From Polaromonas sp. (GTDB lineage: Bacteria > Pseudomonadota > Gammaproteobacteria > Burkholderiales > Burkholderiaceae), in NCBI GenBank assembly GCA_013823505.1, contig PNMH01000088.1:1-14292 (forward strand): a DNA stretch of 14,292 nt, in the 5' to 3' direction. Position 1 is the stretch's first letter; every line of letters begins with the position of its first letter. This document shows, piece after piece, positions 1 through 9,105 of this stretch. The notes below the pieces were generated by a model. It was given only the letters and a program-made list of their open reading frames with translations. It did not search any database and had not been told where the DNA came from. The position numbers were made by a program, and so were the translations under genes.

Positions 1-777
1 TTCCAGCTCGCGCTTGGCGCGGTTCACATCGGCGATGTTGGTGCGCTCGTGGCTCAGCAGGTGCTTGGCGTAGGTCCAGCCTTTGTTCTCTTCGCCGATC
101 AGGTTCTCGGCCGGCACTTCGACGTTGTCGAACCAGACCTCGTTGACCTCGCACTCGCCGTCGAGCAGCTTGATGGGCCGCACCGAGACGCCGGGCGACT
201 TCATGTCGATCAGCAAAAAGGAAATACCGGTCTGCGGCTTGCCTTCGTTGCTGGTGCGCACGAGGCAGAAGATCCATTCGCCGTACTGGCCGAGCGTGGT
301 CCAGGTTTTCTGGCCATTGACGATGTACTTGTCGCCCTGGCGCTCGGCGCGGCATTTCACCGAAGCCAGGTCCGAGCCGGAGCCCGGTTCGCTGTAACCC
401 TGGCTCCACCAGACGTCACCGCTGGCAATGCCGGGCAGAAAGCGGTCTTGCTGCGCCTTGTTGCCAAACGCCATGATCACGGGCGCCACCATCACGGGGC
501 CGAAAGGCACCACGCGCGGTGCGCCGGCCAAGGCGCATTCTTCTTCGAACAGGTGCTTCTGCACCGCGTTCCAGCCCGGGCCGCCGAATTCCTTGGGCCA
601 GCCCCAGCCGAGCCAGCCCTTCTTGCCGAGGATCTTGGCCCAGCGCTGCATGTCGTCGCGCGACAGGCGCAACGCGTTGTGGACCTTGTGGGCGATCTCG
701 GCAGGCAGGTTGGCCTTGACCCAGCCGCGGATCTCCTCGCGAAACGCCTGCTCTTCGGGCGTGAATGCCAAATCCAT
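1..777 (-). CDS. Acyl-CoA dehydrogenase, N-terminal 259 residues (C-terminus lies beyond the window edge)
   Basis: Flavoprotein that would oxidise an acyl-CoA to the 2,3-enoyl-CoA and pass electrons to ETF; the substrate chain length cannot be told. The frame reads from ATG at 777 to base 1 without a stop, so it is 5'-complete and cut at its C-terminus (the family is usually about 380-400 aa). Residues 1-120 fit the helical N-terminal domain (start MDLAFTPEEQAFREEIRGWV). Residues 128-138 carry the family signature GYSEPGSGSDL, and NGQKTWTT (154-161) is the typical FAD-contact strand of the central beta domain. The C-terminal four-helix domain begins near residue 230 and is mostly outside, so the catalytic base cannot be checked. 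An AGGAGA Shine-Dalgarno six bases before the ATG fixes the start. YceH lies 78 bp upstream on the same strand, so co-transcription is possible. The family call is very secure; the exact subfamily is not. Confidence 0.95.
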   Translation of the reverse strand, partial: MDLAFTPEEQAFREEIRGWVKANLPAEIAHKVHNALRLSRDDMQRWAKILGKKGWLGWGWPKEFGGPGWNAVQKHLFEEECALAGAPRVVPFGPVMVAPVIMAFGNKAQQDRFLPGIASGDVWWSQGYSEPGSGSDLASVKCRAERQGDKYIVNGQKTWTTLGQYGEWIFCLVRTSNEGKPQTGISFLLIDMKSPGVSVRPIKLLDGECEVNEVWFDNVEVPAENLIGEENKGWTYAKHLLSHERTNIADVNRAKRELE

Positions 778-783
778 GGGGTG

Positions 784-789
784 TCTCCT
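784..789 (-). promoter_or_regulatory. Shine-Dalgarno AGGAGA of the acyl-CoA dehydrogenase
   Basis: Read on the minus strand, AGGAGA sits six bases before the ATG at 777. It is one of the best ribosome binding sites in the window and decides the start of the dehydrogenase. Confidence 0.75.
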
Positions 790-808
790 GGTGGCCGCCA
801 CGGGAATG

Positions 809-835
809 TGCCGGCAGATTGAACAACGCCGGGCA
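809..835. repeat. Imperfect inverted repeat between yceH and the acyl-CoA dehydrogenase
   Basis: TGCCGGC at 809-815 can pair with GCCGGGCA at 828-835, with one bulged base and a 12-base loop. It lies 20 bases after the yceH stop codon on the minus strand. There is no T-run after it in either direction, so it is not a convincing intrinsic terminator. It could be a weak transcript-end structure or an operator. Confidence 0.3.
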
Positions 836-855
836 GTTTGGCACGACCGTTCGTT

Positions 856-1587
856 TTATCGCTGTCCGGGCTGCGACAAGCCGAGTTGTTCGTTCAGATT
901 TTGCAGCTGGTCCTGCAGCGCTGCCACGGTGTTTTCCAGCGTGGCCACGCGGCGCGTGAGGTGAATCAACTCGTCTTCGGTAGCGGCGCTCGCGTTGTTT
1001 TGCGTGCTCTGCACCAGCAACGAAGCGTCCACCGGTCCGCACAGCAGGTGCGCCCAGCGCTGTTCGCGCGCACCCGGTGCGCGCGGCAGTTTCACCACCA
1101 GTGCACCGCCCTTGTCTTCGCTGCGATCCTGCAACTCTTCCAGAAAGGCGTCGACCGAGGCGATGTCGAGGAATTTGTACCAGCGCTCGGTGTTGAGCCT
1201 CAGTTCACCGGCCGTCTGCGGTCCGCGCAGCATCAGCATGCCCAGCAGCACGGCCGATTGTTCGGGCACGGCCACCGCGCGCATGAAGTTGTGTTCGTAG
1301 CGCGTCACGCGGCTGCCGCTGCTCTCCAGCACCAGGTGCAGGGCGCGCAAGGCGTCCAGCGCTTCGAGCACGGCGGCGTCGGCGAGGTTCATCACCGGCT
1401 CGCGGCTGGACTTCTGGTTGCAGCCGGTCACGAGCGTGTTGAGCGTGAGTGGGTAGCTGTCGGGCACGGTGCGCGCTTTTTCCATGAGCGTGCCGAGCAC
1501 GCGGGCTTCTGCGAGCGAGAGCGGGCGCTGGGTGAAATCGTGGCCGCGTGGGCGGCTGCTGGAGGGGGTTTGCAGGTCTGAGGTCAT
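856..1587 (-). CDS. yceH: YceH / DUF480 family protein, 243 aa
   Basis: Conserved proteobacterial protein whose family fold is a pair of winged-helix domains; its biochemical role is not established. The recognisable family block starts near residue 20 with [20 protein letters not shown], then the hallmark [14 protein letters not shown] (about 50-63). A second winged-helix region contains [19 protein letters not shown] (about 110-128). The C-terminal 30 residues ([20 protein letters not shown] and on) form a leucine-heptad coiled coil, suggesting oligomerisation. I chose ATG 1587 because it has GGGAAG a few bases upstream and because family similarity begins soon after; an in-frame upstream ATG at 1677 would run through purN. 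The start lies only 14 bp from the divergent purN start. Family membership is secure, function is not. Confidence 0.9.
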   Translation of the reverse strand: MTSDLQTPSSSRPRGHDFTQRPLSLAEARVLGTLMEKARTVPDSYPLTLNTLVTGCNQKSSREPVMNLADAAVLEALDALRALHLVLESSGSRVTRYEHNFMRAVAVPEQSAVLLGMLMLRGPQTAGELRLNTERWYKFLDIASVDAFLEELQDRSEDKGGALVVKLPRAPGAREQRWAHLLCGPVDASLLVQSTQNNASAATEDELIHLTRRVATLENTVAALQDQLQNLNEQLGLSQPGQR

Positions 1588-1601
1588 TACACTTCCCGGC
1601 C

Positions 1602-2195
1602 ATGTCTGGCGTGAATAAAAACATCGTGATTCTGATCTCCGGTAGCGGCTCCAACATGGCCGCGATCGTGGAGACATCCCTCAAAAAGCGCTGGCAAGCG
1701 CGCTTCAAGGCTCGGGTGGTTGCCGTGATCAGCAACAAGGCCGGAGCCCAGGGGCTGGCGTGGGCTCAAGAGCAGGGCATCGCAACACATGCCCTGGACC
1801 ACACACAGTTCAGCAGTCGTGAGGCCTTTGACGCGGCGCTGATGGCTGAAATCGATCGCCATGAACCCGCCTTGGTGGTGCTCGCCGGCTTCATGCGCAT
1901 CCTCACACCCGGATTCGTGCAGCACTACGAGGGGCGGCTGGTCAACATCCACCCCAGCCTGCTGCCGGCGTTCACGGGACTCAAGACGCACCAGCGCGCC
2001 ATCGACATGGGATGCCGCGTCGCCGGTGCCACGGTGCACCGCGTCACCAGCGAACTCGATCACGGCGAGATCCTCGATCAGGCGGTGGTGCCGGTGCTAC
2101 CGGGCGACACAGCCGAGACGCTGGCTGCGCGGGTGCTGACGCAGGAGCACGTCATCTACCCGCGCGCCTTGGAGCGGCTGCTCGCTGTTGCCTGA
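1602..2195 (+). CDS. purN: Phosphoribosylglycinamide formyltransferase 1 (GAR transformylase)
   Basis: Transfers the formyl group of 10-formyltetrahydrofolate to GAR in the third step of de novo purine synthesis; cytoplasmic. The 197-residue length is normal. The N-terminal substrate loop is [11 protein letters not shown] (12-22). Catalytic residues equivalent to E. coli N106, H108 and D144 are N115 and H117 in VNIHPSLLP, and D153 in [18 protein letters not shown] (94-101) is the conserved folate-side segment. The start is ambiguous: ATG 1602 has no clear Shine-Dalgarno, and a GTG at 1611 would give a protein starting directly at [10 protein letters not shown], close to the family's usual N-terminus. 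purN diverges from yceH with 14 bp between start codons. Its TGA directly abuts the stop codon of prfC on the other strand. Confidence 0.97.
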   Translation: MSGVNKNIVILISGSGSNMAAIVETSLKKRWQARFKARVVAVISNKAGAQGLAWAQEQGIATHALDHTQFSSREAFDAALMAEIDRHEPALVVLAGFMRILTPGFVQHYEGRLVNIHPSLLPAFTGLKTHQRAIDMGCRVAGATVHRVTSELDHGEILDQAVVPVLPGDTAETLAARVLTQEHVIYPRALERLLAVA

Positions 2196-3815
<1,620 letters not shown>

Positions 3816-3849
3816 AACCGCTGATTATCGACGGAGGACAATACGGGCT

Positions 3850-5118
3850 ATGCATCCAAAAGCCCTCCTGGACGAAAGCGCCAGCCTGATCGAACAAGTC
3901 TTCAAGTTCGAACACCCCACCGACGCCGTCGTTGCCCGCCACTTTCGCGAGAACCGTTCGCTCGGATCCCGCGAGCGCGCCACCCTCTCCGACACCGTCT
4001 ACAAGATCCTGCGCGAGCGCCTCAAGCTCGAATGGCTGGCCCGCTCGGGCAGCGGTTCCAAGTGGCGGCGGTTGGCGATCCTCGCTTTTCCGGGCGATCG
4101 AGATTTCATCAAGAGCGCGCTCACCGAACCCGAAAAGACCTGGCTTGACCACTGCGATGCGGTCCAAGACGCCGACCTGATGGCGCAACACCGCCACAAC
4201 CTGCCCGACTGGCTCGCCACTGCCTTGCGCGAGCAGGTGGGCAACGAATTCGACGCCTTGGTGGCGAGCTTGAACCAACCCGCACCGCTGGATTTGCGGG
4301 TCAACGTTCTCAAGGCCAAGCGCGATGCGGTGCTGGCCTCGCTGCAAAAAGCAGGTCTGGTGGGCGAGGCCACTCCTTATTCGCCGCTGGGCATCCGCCT
4401 GCAGGGCAAGCCGTCGCTGGCCAAATTGCCCGCGTTCACCGAGGGCGAGGTCGAGGTGCAAGACGAGGGCTCGCAGCTGCTCGCCTTGCTGCTGGACGCC
4501 AAGCGCGGCGAGATGGTGGTGGATTTCTGCGCCGGTGCAGGTGGCAAGACCCTGGCCATTGGCGCTGCCATGCGCAACAGTGGCCGCCTTTACGCGTTTG
4601 ACACCTCTGGTCATCGGCTTGATGCGCTCAAGCCGCGCCTGGCGCGCAGCGGTTTGTCCAACGTGCACCCGGTGGCCATTGCCCACGAGCGCGACGATCG
4701 CATCAAGCGCCTGGCCGGCAAGATCGACCGCGTGCTGGTCGACGCCCCTTGCTCGGGCTTGGGCACATTGCGTCGCAGCCCCGACCTGAAGTGGCGCCAG
4801 AACCCTCAGACCGTGGCGGCCCAGGCCGAATTGCAACTGGCCATCCTGAACAGCGCGGTGCGCCTGCTCAAGCCGGGCGGACGGCTGGTCTACGCCACCT
4901 GCAGCTTGCTGAAGCAGGAAAACGAAGACGTTTGCTCGGCCTTCGAGGCGGCGCATGCCGACTTTGAAGCCCTGCCTGTGTCCGGTCTGCTGGACGCTGC
5001 GCAGGTCAAAAGCCCCGCTTTCCTGTGCCAGGGTGACGAAGGGCGCTGGCTGCGGTTGTGGCCGCATCGGCACGCTACGGATGGCTTCTTTGCTGCCGTC
5101 TGGCGGAAGAAGCCTTGA
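3850..5118 (+). CDS. RsmB/NOP-family rRNA (cytosine-C5) methyltransferase, 422 aa
   Basis: SAM-dependent RNA m5C methyltransferase, probably acting on 16S rRNA. Residues 1-130 look like a degenerate NusB-like RNA-binding domain (NRSLGSRERATLSDTVYKIL, 35-54). The catalytic domain has the SAM motif VVDFCAGAGGKTL (223-235), motif IV DAPCSGLGTLRRSPDLKW (298-315) with product-release Cys301, and motif VI ATCSLLKQENED (349-360) with nucleophile Cys351. Both cysteines needed for the two-cysteine m5C mechanism are present. The start at 3850 is preceded by GGAGGA (3833-3838) with a rather long 11-base spacing. Burkholderiales often carry a separate rsmB near fmt/def, so this may be a paralogue; I therefore give no symbol. 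The class is secure, the target base is not. Confidence 0.93.
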   Translation: MHPKALLDESASLIEQVFKFEHPTDAVVARHFRENRSLGSRERATLSDTVYKILRERLKLEWLARSGSGSKWRRLAILAFPGDRDFIKSALTEPEKTWLDHCDAVQDADLMAQHRHNLPDWLATALREQVGNEFDALVASLNQPAPLDLRVNVLKAKRDAVLASLQKAGLVGEATPYSPLGIRLQGKPSLAKLPAFTEGEVEVQDEGSQLLALLLDAKRGEMVVDFCAGAGGKTLAIGAAMRNSGRLYAFDTSGHRLDALKPRLARSGLSNVHPVAIAHERDDRIKRLAGKIDRVLVDAPCSGLGTLRRSPDLKWRQNPQTVAAQAELQLAILNSAVRLLKPGGRLVYATCSLLKQENEDVCSAFEAAHADFEALPVSGLLDAAQVKSPAFLCQGDEGRWLRLWPHRHATDGFFAAVWRKKP

Positions 5119-5177
5119 AAAGCCGTCAATTCACATGATCTGAGGCCGTAGTTTCCACATTCGGGGCTGGATATCGG

Positions 5178-5206
5178 TTGGTGTTTGGCACCCCCGCCCT
5201 TAAAAT
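5178..5206 (+). promoter_or_regulatory. Candidate sigma70 promoter for the desaturase
   Basis: TTGGTG (5178-5183) and TAAAAT (5201-5206, 5 of 6 to TATAAT) are separated by 17 bp. They lie in the 166-bp gap between the methyltransferase and the desaturase, and would start a transcript near 5213, about 70 bases before the ATG. The -35 match is only the TTG half, so this is a candidate. Confidence 0.45.
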
Positions 5207-5253
5207 CGTGGGCGTTATTGCTCCGGGTGCCCTGGAGCCCACTCGGTATCCAT

Positions 5254-5269
5254 CCGCCGCTTGCGGCGG
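5254..5269 (+). promoter_or_regulatory. GC-rich hairpin with CUUG tetraloop in the desaturase leader
   Basis: CCGCCG (5254-5259) pairs perfectly with CGGCGG (5264-5269) around CTTG, giving G(CUUG)C, a known extra-stable tetraloop. It ends 15 bases before the ATG, abutting the only Shine-Dalgarno-like stretch (TTGGGAA, 5274-5280). It has no T-run after it, so it is not a terminator. It could shield the ribosome binding site or protect the 5' end of the mRNA. Confidence 0.5.
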
Positions 5270-5284
5270 TCTATTGGGAAATCA

Positions 5285-6511
5285 ATGTCTTCTTCCGACT
5301 TCGGTATCTTTTCGTCTCTCTGGGACGGCCTCATCCAGTTCCTGGCCCACGGGTTGATCGGCGCGACCTGGTGGCAAACCATGATCGTGGCCCTGGTGTT
5401 CACCCACATCACCATCGCCAGCGTCACCATCTACCTGCACCGCCACCAAGCGCACCGCTCGCTGGACTTGCACCCGATCGCATCGCACTTCTTCCGCTTC
5501 TGGCTCTGGATGACCACTGGCATGGTTACCAAGGAGTGGACCGCCATTCACCGCAAGCACCACGCCAAGTGCGAACACGAAGGCGACCCGCACAGCCCGG
5601 TGGTGTTCGGCATCAAAAAAGTGTTTTTTGAGGGCAGCGAGCTGTACCGCGCCGAGGCAAAGAACCAGGAAACGCTGGACCGCTACGGCCACAACACCCC
5701 CAACGACTGGATCGAGCGCGTGGTCTACACCGGCCACTCGCGATTGGGTGTGAGCCTCATGATGATCATCAACATCGCGCTGTTTGGCGTGTTGGGTGTG
5801 ACCGTCTGGGCGATCCAGATGATCTGGATTCCGATCACGGCCGCCGGCATCATCAACGGCATCGGTCACTGGTGGGGCTACCGCAACTTCGAAGCCACCG
5901 ACGCCAGCACCAACGTGTCGCCCTGGGGCATCATCATTGGTGGCGAAGAGCTGCACAACAATCACCACACCTACCCCACGTCGGCCAAGTTGTCGGTCAA
6001 GCCGTACGAATTCGACATCGGCTGGATGTACATCACCATGCTGAGTTCGGTGGGTCTGGCCTCGGTCAAGAAAGTGCCGCCGAAAATGGCCTACGGCGCA
6101 GTGAAGCCCGTCGCCGACGAGAAAACGCTGGAAGCGATCATCGCCAACCGCTACGAAGTGATGGCTGGCTATGCCCGCGAAATGCGCTCGGCTTGCAAGC
6201 GCGAGCTCGATGCGCTGCAGCAGCGCCGGGGCGATGCCACGGTGCTGCAGTCGGCCCGCCAGTGGCTGCACCGCGACGACGACAAGGTGCCTGCCAGCGT
6301 CAAGCCGCAGCTGGCGCAAGTGCGCGCCGAGCACCCCGTTCTCGACAAGATGGTGACGATGCGCGAAGAGCTGCGTGCCCTGTGGTCCAGCACCACCGCC
6401 ACGCGAGAGCAGCTGGCCACCGACCTTCAAGCCTGGTGCCGCCGCGCTGAGGAGAGCGGCATCGCTGCGCTGCGCGACTTCTCCATTCGCCTTCGCTCCG
6501 CTCACGCCTGA
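5285..6511 (+). CDS. desA: DesA-like membrane fatty acid desaturase (acyl-lipid/acyl-CoA delta-9 type), 408 aa
   Basis: Di-iron integral membrane desaturase expected to put a cis double bond into membrane acyl chains. All three histidine boxes are present: HRHQAH (52-57), HRKHH (89-93) with the following HAKCEHEGDPHS, and HNNHH (224-228), plus the upstream ligand-type His in NGIGHWWGYRNFE (195). Hydrophobic spans lie at about 29-51, 65-82 and 155-195. This layout matches the Pseudomonas DesA group (aerobic phospholipid delta-9 desaturase), the basis for the symbol. After the desaturase core (about 270 residues) there is a charged, helical tail of about 130 residues with HRDDDKVPASVKPQ and LQAWCRRAEESGIAALRDF; this tail is discussed under findings. 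ATG 5285 is preferred over an in-frame upstream ATG (5261) because the latter lies inside the leader hairpin. A strong terminator follows the gene. Confidence 0.92.
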   Translation: MSSSDFGIFSSLWDGLIQFLAHGLIGATWWQTMIVALVFTHITIASVTIYLHRHQAHRSLDLHPIASHFFRFWLWMTTGMVTKEWTAIHRKHHAKCEHEGDPHSPVVFGIKKVFFEGSELYRAEAKNQETLDRYGHNTPNDWIERVVYTGHSRLGVSLMMIINIALFGVLGVTVWAIQMIWIPITAAGIINGIGHWWGYRNFEATDASTNVSPWGIIIGGEELHNNHHTYPTSAKLSVKPYEFDIGWMYITMLSSVGLASVKKVPPKMAYGAVKPVADEKTLEAIIANRYEVMAGYAREMRSACKRELDALQQRRGDATVLQSARQWLHRDDDKVPASVKPQLAQVRAEHPVLDKMVTMREELRALWSSTTATREQLATDLQAWCRRAEESGIAALRDFSIRLRSAHA

Positions 6512-6528
6512 GCCCTCGGCTCCTGTAG

Positions 6529-6556
6529 AAAAAGCCACCCCGCGGGGTGGCTTTTT
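6529..6556 (+). terminator. Intrinsic terminator after desA (bidirectional)
   Basis: A perfect palindrome: A5-GCCACCC (6529-6540), CGCG loop, GGGTGGC-T5 (6545-6556), starting 17 bases after the desA stop. The A-run before and T-run after make it able to work in both directions. Confidence 0.9.
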
Positions 6557-6585
6557 CACGGGTGGATGGGTCTTGATGGAGCACA

Positions 6586-6614
6586 AAAAAGCCGCTGGAT
6601 CACAGCGGCTTTTT
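6586..6614 (-). terminator. Intrinsic terminator after rpmB-rpmG (bidirectional)
   Basis: GCCGCTG (6591-6597), loop GATCA, CAGCGGC (6603-6609), flanked by A- and T-runs. On the minus strand it lies 17 bases after the rpmG stop and ends in a U-run, so it closes the ribosomal protein operon. It faces the desA terminator 29 bp away. Confidence 0.88.
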
Positions 6615-6631
6615 GTTGGAAGAGATCCAGC

Positions 6632-6802
6632 TTATTTCAGCTTGATTTCTTTGTAGTCCACGTGCTTGCGAGCTTTGGGATCAAATTTCTTGATCAACAT
6701 CTTCTCGGGCGTGGTCTTCTTGTTCTTGGTGGTGGTGTAGAAGTGGCCGGTTCCAGCGGTGGATTCCAGCTTGATCTTCTCGCGTGCGCCTTTGGTTGCC
6801 AT
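6632..6802 (-). CDS. rpmG: 50S ribosomal protein L33, 56 aa
   Basis: Small basic protein of the large ribosomal subunit near the E site. The sequence begins [20 protein letters not shown], continues [20 protein letters not shown] and ends in the typical [16 protein letters not shown]. It is the cysteine-free (zinc-independent) form, with no CxxC pairs. The ATG at 6802 has AAGGAG (6811-6816) eight bases upstream, overlapping the TAA stop of rpmB, so the two genes are probably translationally coupled. Length and sequence leave no doubt. Confidence 0.98.
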   Translation of the reverse strand: MATKGAREKIKLESTAGTGHFYTTTKNKKTTPEKMLIKKFDPKARKHVDYKEIKLK

Positions 6803-6814
6803 GTTCGGTTCTCC

Positions 6815-7048
6815 TTAAGCTTGACCGCGTGCGCGCAGGTCGGCGAGCACGGCGTCAATGCCGTTTTTGTCGATCAGGCGAAGGGCGGCACCGGAGACGC
6901 GCAGACGCACCCAGCGGTTTTCGCTCTCGACCCAGAAACGGCGGTATTGCAGGTTCGGCAGGAACCGGCGCTTGGTTTTGTTGTTGGCGTGGGAAACGTT
7001 GTTTCCCACCATGGGCTTCTTGCCCGTGACTTCGCAGACGCGTGCCAT
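6815..7048 (-). CDS. rpmB: 50S ribosomal protein L28, 77 aa
   Basis: Large-subunit ribosomal protein. The N-terminus [20 protein letters not shown] and the body [20 protein letters not shown] with [19 protein letters not shown] match L28 throughout. I set the start at ATG 7048 because family similarity begins exactly there, with GGAG about six bases upstream; longer in-frame starts up to 7210 would add residues unlike L28. It forms the standard rpmB-rpmG operon with the gene that follows 12 bases later. A consensus -10 lies about 150 bp upstream, implying a long untranslated leader. Confidence 0.98.
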   Translation of the reverse strand: MARVCEVTGKKPMVGNNVSHANNKTKRRFLPNLQYRRFWVESENRWVRLRVSGAALRLIDKNGIDAVLADLRARGQA

Positions 7049-7161
7049 GAGGACACTCCGATCATTCAAACAGCTGCGGGGCGCGACCGGAAGGTGTTCC
7101 GTGTCTGGCCCATACAGCCTCACCTCGCCAGGAAAGGGTGGCGGTAACCCGAATCTGCTGT

Positions 7162-7176
7162 GGCTTCCAAAAAGCC
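7162..7176 (-). promoter_or_regulatory. Small hairpin in the rpmB leader
   Basis: GGCTT (7162-7166) and AAGCC (7172-7176) form a perfect 5-bp stem with a 5-base loop, in the predicted 5' untranslated region of rpmB about 20 bases after the likely transcription start. No T-run follows. Confidence 0.3.
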
Positions 7177-7199
7177 GGTCATTCTCAGCAAAGCCCGCG

Positions 7200-7205
7200 A
7201 TTATA
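7200..7205 (-). promoter_or_regulatory. Consensus -10 element for rpmB-rpmG
   Basis: TATAAT on the minus strand, a perfect sigma70 -10 hexamer in a GC-rich background, 34 bases after the trxB stop and about 150 bases before rpmB. No good -35 lies 16-18 bp upstream, so it may need an activator or rely on the -10. It suggests that rpmB-rpmG is transcribed independently of trxB. Confidence 0.6.
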
Positions 7206-7238
7206 GCCAATTGGCCTCATCACGGGGTTGGAGCCCGT

Positions 7239-8291
<1,053 letters not shown>

Positions 8292-8339
8292 TTGTATGAA
8301 ACGGCGCTGCAGGCGCTTCCCAGAACAAGGAATACACGC

Positions 8340-9014
8340 ATGTCGATACTGTCCAATCTCGATCTGATCCGCAGGGTGCCGCTTTTTTCAACATTGACGC
8401 AGGCACAAGCCGAAGGCGTTGCAGATGCGGTCATCAAGCGCCGTTTCAAGCGGGGCGAATGCATCGTCGAGCAAGGCAAGAAGTCGAACTGTCTGGCGAT
8501 CGTGCTCACCGGCCGCGCCCGTGTGGTGACCACTGATTCGCGGGGTCGCGAGGTGATCCTGGCCACCATGAACCCCGGCGACTACGTGGGCGAGATGAGC
8601 CTGATCGACAACCAGCCGCATTCGGCCACCGTCAAAGCCGAAGTGCAGACCGACGTGTTGATCCTCGGTCGTGCGGAATTCGCCCGTTGCCTGCCTGAAA
8701 ACAGTTCCATGGCCTACGCGGTCATGAAAGGCCTCGTGCAGCGCCTGCGCCACGCCGACCGCAAGATCGAATCGCTCGCGCTGATGGATGTTTACGGCCG
8801 AGTGGCGCGGGCACTGCTCGAATTTGCTCAGCCTGACAAGGACGGCCAGCTCATCATCAAGGACCGGGTGTCGCGTCAGGACGTGGCCAAGATGATCGGA
8901 GCCTCCCGCGAAATGGTCAGCCGCGTCATGAAGGACCTGGAAGACCGGGGCTTCATCGAGATGGCCGAAGACGGCAGCACCATCATCAAGGAACGGCTGA
9001 ATTCCCTCGGCTGA
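8340..9014 (+). CDS. Crp/Fnr-family transcriptional regulator, 224 aa
   Basis: DNA-binding regulator. Residues 10-115 are a cyclic-nucleotide-binding-type beta barrel (FKRGECIVEQGKKSN, then GDYVGEMSLIDNQPHSATVK at 80-99). About 120-150 is the dimer helix, and 178-206 is the winged-helix recognition unit SRQDVAKMIGASREMVSRVM. The recognition helix keeps Arg190, Glu191 and Arg195, matching E. coli Crp R180, E181 and R185, so a TGTGA-like half-site is plausible. The phosphate-binding position is His94-Ser95 where cAMP-binding Crp has Arg-Ser. There is no N-terminal cysteine cluster, so it is not an Fnr-type iron-sulfur sensor. Start 8340 has AAGGA about 8 bases upstream; a longer in-frame start at 8292 is less likely. 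It sits where enterobacteria have lrp, ahead of ftsK. Ligand and targets are unknown. Confidence 0.92.
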   Translation: MSILSNLDLIRRVPLFSTLTQAQAEGVADAVIKRRFKRGECIVEQGKKSNCLAIVLTGRARVVTTDSRGREVILATMNPGDYVGEMSLIDNQPHSATVKAEVQTDVLILGRAEFARCLPENSSMAYAVMKGLVQRLRHADRKIESLALMDVYGRVARALLEFAQPDKDGQLIIKDRVSRQDVAKMIGASREMVSRVMKDLEDRGFIEMAEDGSTIIKERLNSLG

Positions 9015-9021
9015 ACCGTTG

Positions 9022-9039
9022 GGCCACCGACGTGTGGCC
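9022..9039 (+). repeat. Hairpin after the Crp-type gene
   Basis: GGCCAC (9022-9027) pairs with GTGGCC (9034-9039) around a 6-base loop, 8 bases after the stop codon. There is no T-run, so it is at best a weak or Rho-assisted end; read-through into ftsK remains possible. Confidence 0.4.
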
Positions 9040-9060
9040 GGGGCTGTCAGAGGCGTGATC

Positions 9061-9082
9061 GGGGTAGGCTTGGGGTAAGCTT
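9061..9082. repeat. Tandem 11-bp repeat upstream of ftsK
   Basis: GGGGTAGGCTT (9061-9071) is followed directly by GGGGTAAGCTT (9072-9082), identical in 10 of 11 positions. The copies are spaced by about one helical turn, 24 bp before the ftsK ATG. It may be an operator; nothing else in the gap looks like a promoter. Confidence 0.45.
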
Positions 9083-9105
9083 GCCGCTGGACATTTGAAC
9101 AGCCC

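Noticed and set aside
5185..5200. Sigma54-like TTGGCAC upstream of desA
   Set aside because: The GG at the -24 position is present but the required GC at -12, ten bases on, is CT. The sigma70-like pair at 5178-5206 fits better.
5282..6586. A 434-codon minus-strand open frame antisense to desA
   Set aside because: Rich in His/Val/Arg/Gly with no recognisable motif, crosses the desA terminator, and the plus-strand gene has all three histidine boxes.
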